From Streptomyces antibioticus (lineage in GTDB: Bacteria; Actinomycetota; Actinomycetes; Streptomycetales; Streptomycetaceae), in contig NZ_CM007717.1 in NCBI RefSeq assembly GCF_002019855.1, forward strand, positions 1,093,572 through 1,157,571: a stretch of DNA of 64,000 bases, given 5' to 3'. Of the stretch, positions 59,891 to 64,000 are shown piece by piece. Below the pieces are notes generated by a model that did no database searches, was not told where the DNA came from, and saw only the letters and a program-made list of their open reading frames with translations. Position 1 is the first letter of the stretch; every line of letters starts with the position of its first letter. A program made the translations under genes and the position numbers.

Positions 59891-60703
59891 ATGACGACCG
59901 ACCCTGCCGTCCGCCCGGAGATCATCGACTTCTACACCCGCTCCGACGAGGCCACACGGCTGCACGCCACCGCCACGGGCACCCTGGAACTGGTACGCAC
60001 CCGCGAGTTACTCCGCCGCCACCTCCCGCCCGCTCCGGCCCGCGTGCTCGACGTAGGCGGCGGTCCCGGCACCCACGCCCACTGGCTCGCCTCAGACGGA
60101 TACACCGTGCACGTCGTGGACCCCGTGCCCAAGCACGTCAGCCAGGCTGGCGCACTAGACGGAGTGACATCCGAGCTGGGCGACGCCCGCCGCCTCACGG
60201 CCGCAGCCGGCACCTACGACGTGGTGCTGCTCCTTGGCCCCCTTTACCACCTCCACGACAAGGGCGATCGCCTCTCCGCGCTGACCGAAGCCGCCCGCGT
60301 GGTCCGGCCGGGAGGTTTCGTCGCCGCAGCTGCGATCTCGCGATATTCGCCTCTCCTCGACTACATCGCCACCACCGGCATCACCGAGCCCGCCGTCCAG
60401 GACGGAGTCCGGGACACGCTCAACCAGGGCCGCTACGCCGGACAGCGAGGTTTCACCGTCGCCTACTTCCAGACCTCAGACGAGCTTCGCGAGGAAGTCA
60501 CCGAGGCAGGCTTCGCGGACCCGACCCTGTACGGCGTTGAAGGACCCGGCTGGGTGGCGGTCAAGGCCATCGAGAAGTACGCCGACACCAATCTTCTGGG
60601 TAGGCCGATGTACGACGCTGCCCTCGCGGCAGCGCGCCTTGCAGAACCGCACGATGCGCTCATTGACGCCTCTGCCCACATTCTTGCCATGACCCACACC
60701 TGA
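59891..60703 (+). CDS. SAM-dependent methyltransferase (class I)
   Basis: 270 aa from ATG 59891 (GAGGA 7 nt upstream); an ATG at 59840 is possible but has no SD. Motif I is VLDVGGGPGTHAHWLASDGY, followed by VHVVDPVPKHV (acidic residue for ribose), YDVVLLLGPLYHLHD and LTEAARVVRPGGFVAAAAIS. It is a small-molecule methyltransferase type; substrate unknown. It has its own terminator at 60769, so it is a single-gene unit. Confidence 0.85.
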   Translation: MTTDPAVRPEIIDFYTRSDEATRLHATATGTLELVRTRELLRRHLPPAPARVLDVGGGPGTHAHWLASDGYTVHVVDPVPKHVSQAGALDGVTSELGDARRLTAAAGTYDVVLLLGPLYHLHDKGDRLSALTEAARVVRPGGFVAAAAISRYSPLLDYIATTGITEPAVQDGVRDTLNQGRYAGQRGFTVAYFQTSDELREEVTEAGFADPTLYGVEGPGWVAVKAIEKYADTNLLGRPMYDAALAAARLAEPHDALIDASAHILAMTHT

Positions 60704-60768
60704 CCGATCTCGGCAAGGAAGACGCGGCGGCCGGGCCCTGGCGTATCCCAAAGACGACCGGAACCCTC

Positions 60769-60794
60769 AGGGGGCCGAGCAACTCGGACCCCCT
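60769..60794 (+). terminator. Hairpin after the methyltransferase gene
   Basis: AGGGGGCCGAG and CTCGGACCCCCT pair over 11 bp with one bulged A and a CAA loop, about 65 nt after the stop. Confidence 0.7.
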
Positions 60795-61002
60795 AGGCCG
60801 TGTTGCTGGGGAAGGCTGGTGAGTCGGGTACACCTCAGACTTCGCCGTCGAGCAGCGCCATGCCCAGCACGGGCTGCGCCTCCCGCCTGCGACGGTGCAG
60901 CCGCGTGGTGTCCATCTCGCTGCGTAAACTACTGGCTCGTGTGCCTGTCTGTGATGTCAACGTGCACACTGACGGTTTCCCGTTCGTCCGAAGGACTGAG
61001 CC
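60795..61002. other. Intergenic region upstream of the DUF4406-like gene
   Basis: No supported gene between 60704 and 61002 apart from the hairpin at 60769. A promoter for the gene at 61003 should lie here; I see no clear boxes. Confidence 0.35.
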
Positions 61003-61302
61003 GTGCCCGACCGACCTGAGATTGTCTGCATCTGCGGCTCTACCCGGTTCGCGGACGAGATGCGTGCGGCGAACCGTGATCTGACCTTCGCAGGTGTCAT
61101 CGTCGTCGCGCCAGGCGAAGCAGACGAGTTGATCACCAACGAGCAGAAGACCGCGCTGGACGCTCTCCACCTGCGCAAGATCGACCTGGCTGACCGGGTT
61201 CTGGTCGTCAACCCCGGCGGGTATATCGGCGAGTCCACGAGCAGGGAGATCGCATATGCCCACGCCACCGGCAAGCCGATCTCGTTCACCGATCCCGTCT
61301 GA
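61003..61302 (+). CDS. DUF4406/nucleoside 2-deoxyribosyltransferase-like protein
   Basis: 99 aa, GTG start. The fold pattern is IVCICGSTRFADEMRAANRD at the N-terminus, then LHLRKIDLADRVLVVNPGGY, IGESTSREIAYAHATGKPI. The 'CGSTRF' and 'N.GGYIG.ST..EI.YA...GKP' motifs are those of a compact nucleoside-binding family (DUF4406-like, related to nucleoside deoxyribosyltransferases). Enzymatic activity is not established for such short members. Confidence 0.8.
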   Translation: MPDRPEIVCICGSTRFADEMRAANRDLTFAGVIVVAPGEADELITNEQKTALDALHLRKIDLADRVLVVNPGGYIGESTSREIAYAHATGKPISFTDPV

Positions 61303-61505
61303 CCAGTAGACGCTTCGTGGTGCGCGCGGGCAACGAGTCTCGGTCAGCCTCGGAGCGTGTTGCTAGAGGGTCTTCGAAGTCATCGGGCGCAGCCTTGTGC
61401 TTGTGTCGCGCGACGTGATCCCCCCTGCCCGCCCGAACGTCCGTACGGAAGATGCGAACGAGCCCGATCAGGGGCTCTGGCCGAGCAGGTGTCCTAACGG
61501 ATGGC

Positions 61506-61563
61506 TGGGCGATACATAGCGCACGATCCCCGGTTTCCGAAACCGGGGATCCTGCCGAAGATG
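61506..61563. promoter_or_regulatory. Conserved palindromic intergenic element, copy 4
   Basis: The perfect 25-bp palindrome lies at 61526-61550, preceded by ACATAGCGC as in copy 3 but without the TCTCCGGACC flank. No intact gene follows in that direction: an ATG at 61563 opens 28 codons only (stop at 61646), and the next gene is convergent. It may mark a lost operon or serve another function. The rest of 61303-61682 holds nothing recognisable. Confidence 0.55.
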
Positions 61564-61682
61564 GACTACACCACCGCCACGCCCTACCCGCCCACCGAAA
61601 GGAGCCCGCCGACACCCCGCACCTCGCCCCGACGCCACCAGCCTTGACGCCCCAGGGGCGGCGCCGTCCCGACTACAACGGC

Positions 61683-62570
61683 CTATGCTGCGGCGTAGGA
61701 CAGCCGGAACAGCTCCACCGCCCGCTCCACGTCTCTCTCCGAGCGCAGTTGCACCTCAAGATCGCCCGTACCGTGATGCCCAAGTCCCCTTACGTCCCTG
61801 GTGAAGCCGGGTACGAGGTCGATGGCCTCCGGGGTCGCCTTGAGGTAGACGAGCAGCTTGTCCTGCCGCGACGTCACACAGGCGAAGTTCCGCAGGCGCT
61901 GGTACGCGTCGTACTGCTTGCGCTCGACCTTCGTAACGTCGGCCCCCAGACCCAGCAGCACTTCGTCAACCGCTGCAGCCAGCTCCCCCATCGCCCCCGC
62001 CGAATTCGGCCGCGAAACCGCCCCGTCGGCATTCCTGCGGCGAATACGGAGGGCCGCTTTGGGCTGCGCCGCGACGGAAGCGACCGTCTCCAGCGCGATG
62101 AGGCCCTTCCCGTAAAGGCGGTAACGCACGAGGTCGATCGACCGGCGGTGCTCCCGGACCGCGTGAAGGTCGTAACGGGTGTAGTCCCCCGCGACACAGA
62201 TCAGCCGGGGCGCCTTCCACATCACCTGCGCACCAGCCGCAGAGCCCAGGCGCTCGCGCACCAGGGCATGGAACTCCTGCCGGTGGTCGACCAACCAGGC
62301 CATATAGAACAGGCCCTGCGACAAGACACCAGGGTCGGTAGCCCTCTTGTACTCGATGATCACGGGCGAGCCGTTCTCGTCCAGCCCGAGCGAATCAATG
62401 CGCCCGCCGTGGACAGGGCCAGTGCTGTACTCGCTGGCCAGGAACCGCACCCCGAGCATGACCTCCATCGCACCTTCGACGAGAGCCTGCACCTCTGCCT
62501 CTTCATCGGCCAATCGCGGCACGACCTCCGTCACGCCGCCCTTCGTGCTGAACAACCTCAGCTTCGACAC
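61683..62570 (-). CDS. NucS-like nuclease domain plus DUF5655 protein
   Basis: 295 aa, ATG start. Residues 20-110 contain the PD-(D/E)XK pattern of NucS-like endonucleases: GRIDSLGLDENGSPVIIEYK (D58...E-x-K). Residues 185-295 (AVDEVLLGLGADVTKVERKQ, FACVTSRQDKLLVYLKATPE, DVRGLGHHGTGDLEVQLRSE) match DUF5655, a putative nucleic-acid-binding domain. This pairing is common in Streptomyces as a stand-alone gene and may belong to DNA repair or defence. It is transcribed toward palindrome copy 4. Confidence 0.83.
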   Translation of the reverse strand: MSKLRLFSTKGGVTEVVPRLADEEAEVQALVEGAMEVMLGVRFLASEYSTGPVHGGRIDSLGLDENGSPVIIEYKRATDPGVLSQGLFYMAWLVDHRQEFHALVRERLGSAAGAQVMWKAPRLICVAGDYTRYDLHAVREHRRSIDLVRYRLYGKGLIALETVASVAAQPKAALRIRRRNADGAVSRPNSAGAMGELAAAVDEVLLGLGADVTKVERKQYDAYQRLRNFACVTSRQDKLLVYLKATPEAIDLVPGFTRDVRGLGHHGTGDLEVQLRSERDVERAVELFRLSYAAA

Positions 62571-62694
62571 CCCCCATCGTCGACCTCCCCCAACACGAAC
62601 GGCTTCGGGTCTATTTCCAAAGGCGGCCGACCCCCTTGACCGACTACGGAGCGCGAACGGGGGCTAGGGACGACTGCCGCACCGCCCTGCAGAC

Positions 62695-62747
62695 GAAAAG
62701 CCGCCTTACCCACCAGGCTCTGTGCCCGGCAGGGAAGGCGGCTTTTC
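62695..62747. terminator. Strong bidirectional hairpin terminator
   Basis: Arms GAAAAGCCGCCTT (62695-62707) and AAGGCGGCTTTTC (62735-62747) pair over 13 bp, giving A- and T-runs on both outer sides so it can stop transcription in either direction. The loop is 27 nt. Confidence 0.75.
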
Positions 62748-62790
62748 ATGCATGACAACCCGTCAGGACGGGAGTCGATCGTGCGTCGTG

Positions 62791-62850
62791 CGTGCGTCAG
62801 ACGTGCGTCACGTGCGTCAGACGTGCGTCACGTGCGTCAGATCTGCGTCA
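62791..62850 (+). repeat. Three 20-bp tandem repeats containing six TGCGTCA boxes
   Basis: Unit CGTGCGTCAGACGTGCGTCA occurs at 62791-62810 and 62811-62830, and with two changes at 62831-62850. Each unit has two TGCGTCA boxes, so boxes recur every 10 bp on one face of the helix. A TGCAC-N11-GTGCA inverted repeat (62884-62904) follows. This resembles iterons or a multi-site operator. Confidence 0.7.
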
Positions 62851-63094
62851 AGATATCGCCCGTAACGCCCGTAGCGCACATAATGCACACTCGACTAAAG
62901 TGCAGGTCAGACGCCCTTTGCCGCCGGTTCAAGGATGGCGACGCATTCAACATGGTGGGGCATCGGCATCACGTTGGGGCCGCACATCCCTCCACCTCCC
63001 CGCAATCGCTCACTGCACCAGCCGACCTGCACCAGCACGCGGTGATGACCAATCAGCGTGCCAAGGTGTCAGTTGCAACAGCAAGAGAGGCCCC

Positions 63095-63133
63095 GTGGCT
63101 AGCGTCGCGGTGAAGGCTGTTGCCGCAGGGCTA
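63095..63133 (+). pseudogene. Start of a gene apparently interrupted by the IS
   Basis: GTG at 63095 with GAGAGG 4 nt upstream opens VASVAVKAVAAGL, thirteen codons that end exactly at the IS left end. The remainder of the gene, if real, should continue beyond base 64000. Confidence 0.35.
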
Positions 63134-63143
63134 AGACCGTGTC

Positions 63144-63587
63144 CTACGTGGTGAGGCGGACGAGGCGCTTGTAGCAGCAGAGGGCGGCGGCGAGTCCGAG
63201 AAAGGCCAGGTAGTTACGGGGATTGCGCTCATAGCGGGGGCTGAGTCTGCGGTAGCCAGACATCCACGACATCGTCCGCTCGATCACCCACCTGCGACGC
63301 CCCAACCGTTCGCTTGACTCGATGCCTTTGCGGGCGATCCGGACTCCGATGCGCTTGCCGCGTAACCATTTACGCAGGTCCGGGCGGTCGTAGGCTTTGT
63401 CCGCGTGCAGGCGCTGGGGTTTGAAGTACCGGCCGCGATGGGGGTCGTGTCTCGTTTGGTGACCCAGCACCATGGGCTTCAGTCCCTGGCTGTCGTGGGT
63501 GTTGGCGGCCGAGACGCCGACGACCAAGGGCAGTCCGTTCGCATCCGACAGGATGTGCATCTTGGAACCCGGCTTGCCTCGGTCCAC
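63144..63587 (-). CDS. IS5-family transposase, second frame (DDE C-terminal part)
   Basis: VDRGKPGSKMHILSDANGLP, HADKAYDRPDLRKWLRGKRI and RRRWVIERTMSWMSGYRRLS give the second Asp and the DDE Glu region. It is probably not started at its own GTG but reached from the first frame by a -1 shift on the AAAAAGGGGG run (complement of 63610-63619), which yields KKGGEHTGPSPVDRGKPGS across the join. Confidence 0.85.
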   Translation of the reverse strand: MDRGKPGSKMHILSDANGLPLVVGVSAANTHDSQGLKPMVLGHQTRHDPHRGRYFKPQRLHADKAYDRPDLRKWLRGKRIGVRIARKGIESSERLGRRRWVIERTMSWMSGYRRLSPRYERNPRNYLAFLGLAAALCCYKRLVRLTT

Positions 63588-63961
63588 GGGGCTCGGACCT
63601 GTGTGTTCGCCCCCTTTTTAGCCCTGACATGGGCGGTGTCGAGGACGACACGGGTGACGTCGATGAGGCCGGCGTCATCGAGACGATGCAGGACGGTCTC
63701 GTGCAGGCGGCCCCAGACGCCGGCTCTGGACCAGATCAGGAACCGGCGGTGCGCGGTCGACTTCGATATCCCGAAGCAGGGCGGCAGAGCCCGCCAGGCA
63801 CAACCGCTGACCAGCACGTAGATGATCGCCGCGAACAGCGTCTCATCAGGCGTGTCTTGCGTACCGCCGCCCTGCGGCCGCACCCTCGACGGAGGGATCA
63901 GCGGCTTCGCGATCTCCCACAGCCCGTCCGGAACAATCCAACTCCACGTACCCCGCCCCAT
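63479..63961 (-). CDS. IS5-family transposase, first frame
   Basis: ATG at 63961. It has the DUF4096-type N-terminal part (WSWIVPDGLWEIAKPLIPPS; IYVLVSGCAWRALPPCFGIS; STAHRRFLIWSRAGVWGRLH) and the first catalytic Asp in VVLDTAHVRAKKG. Reading past AAAAAGGGGG in frame 0 gives a non-homologous tail, supporting the frameshift model. Combined product about 270 aa. Confidence 0.85.
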   Translation of the reverse strand: MGRGTWSWIVPDGLWEIAKPLIPPSRVRPQGGGTQDTPDETLFAAIIYVLVSGCAWRALPPCFGISKSTAHRRFLIWSRAGVWGRLHETVLHRLDDAGLIDVTRVVLDTAHVRAKKGANTQVRAPWTEASRVPRCTSCRMRTDCPWSSASRPPTPTTARD

Positions 63962-64000
63962 ACCGAGGTCAACGACGCCTCACCACGTAGGACACGGTCT

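Larger units (their letters stand above)
63134..64000 (-). mobile_element. IS5-family insertion sequence (IS427-like group)
   Basis: 867 bp bounded by perfect 25-bp inverted repeats beginning AGACCGTGTCCT (63134-63158 and 63976-64000). CTA precedes the left end, fitting a short target duplication; the right flank is outside the window. It carries two overlapping transposase frames on the minus strand, joined by a -1 frameshift. Confidence 0.85.

Noticed and set aside
62791..62850. CRISPR array
   Set aside because: The repeats are directly adjoining with no spacers and there are no cas genes.
63370..63678. Third transposase-region ORF
   Set aside because: It is the remaining frame of the IS and has no transposase homology; the -1 frameshift of the two listed frames explains the enzyme.
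1..64000. tRNA, rRNA or the Streptomyces parS site (GTTTCACGTGAAAC)
   Set aside because: None seen on either strand by eye.

Overview
The window is very GC-rich, almost wholly coding, and dominated by actinomycete plasmid families (DUF317, DUF3631, DUF4913, SCO6880-like and DUF6112-like proteins, a LAXTG sortase motif, many GTG/TTG starts). I read it as part of a large conjugative plasmid or integrative conjugative element from Streptomyces or a close relative. There are no rRNA, tRNA or housekeeping genes, and no complete replication initiator or ParA/ParB pair that I can recognise.

Left arm (1-14436), all on the minus strand. Reading leftwards from 14436: a beta-class DNA methyltransferase; an operon of DUF4913, RelE-like, DUF3631-like and small helical proteins joined by 4-nt overlaps (13548-10316); then a second run from 10153 with an SH3-like protein, three tandem related small helical proteins, an HxlR-type regulator, two MFS transporters, a DUF317 protein and two Cna-B secreted adhesins, one of them complete with a thioester-like head and an LAHTG anchor. 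Both runs begin beside a 25-bp palindrome.

Divergent leader (14437-15266). Upstream of the transfer operon lie five micro-ORFs, each with a Shine-Dalgarno (SD) sequence and encoding MFRP-stop or MYRPC-stop. Two slightly longer ORFs beginning VREAT link them by overlapping stop/start codons to each other and to the first transfer gene. I consider this the most unusual feature of the window.

Transfer operon (15267-59112), plus strand: NlpC/P60 murein hydrolase, DUF6112-like small membrane protein, a single-span VirB8-like protein, a VirB6-like protein, an SCO6880-like protein, a VirB4-like ATPase, a run of plasmid-specific proteins built from two shuffled domains, a family-2 glycosyltransferase, a relaxase-like protein that has lost its metal-binding histidines, several DUF317 proteins, an ATP-grasp enzyme, a VirD4-like coupling ATPase, a PAPS-reductase-like protein, a C5 cytosine methyltransferase and a DnaB-N-like protein. 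Several of these genes seem to start at CTG or ATC behind good SD sequences.

Two insertions break the operon. A 10.9-kb element (about 28246-39130) with three overlapping tyrosine recombinase genes, a small coiled-coil partner and imperfect terminal inverted repeats splits one gene; its halves at 27911-28245 and 39126-39297 join in frame. Its cargo includes a tectonin-like beta-propeller, an EF-hand protein, a secreted protein and a chitin-binding protein. A second foreign segment (about 50869-52910) carries a truncated reductase and a BBE-type FAD oxidoreductase.

Right end (59113-64000): single genes (small membrane protein, SAM methyltransferase, DUF4406-like protein, NucS/DUF5655-like nuclease), three hairpin terminators, a 3 x 20 bp tandem repeat, and a complete IS5-family element whose inverted repeat ends exactly at base 64000.
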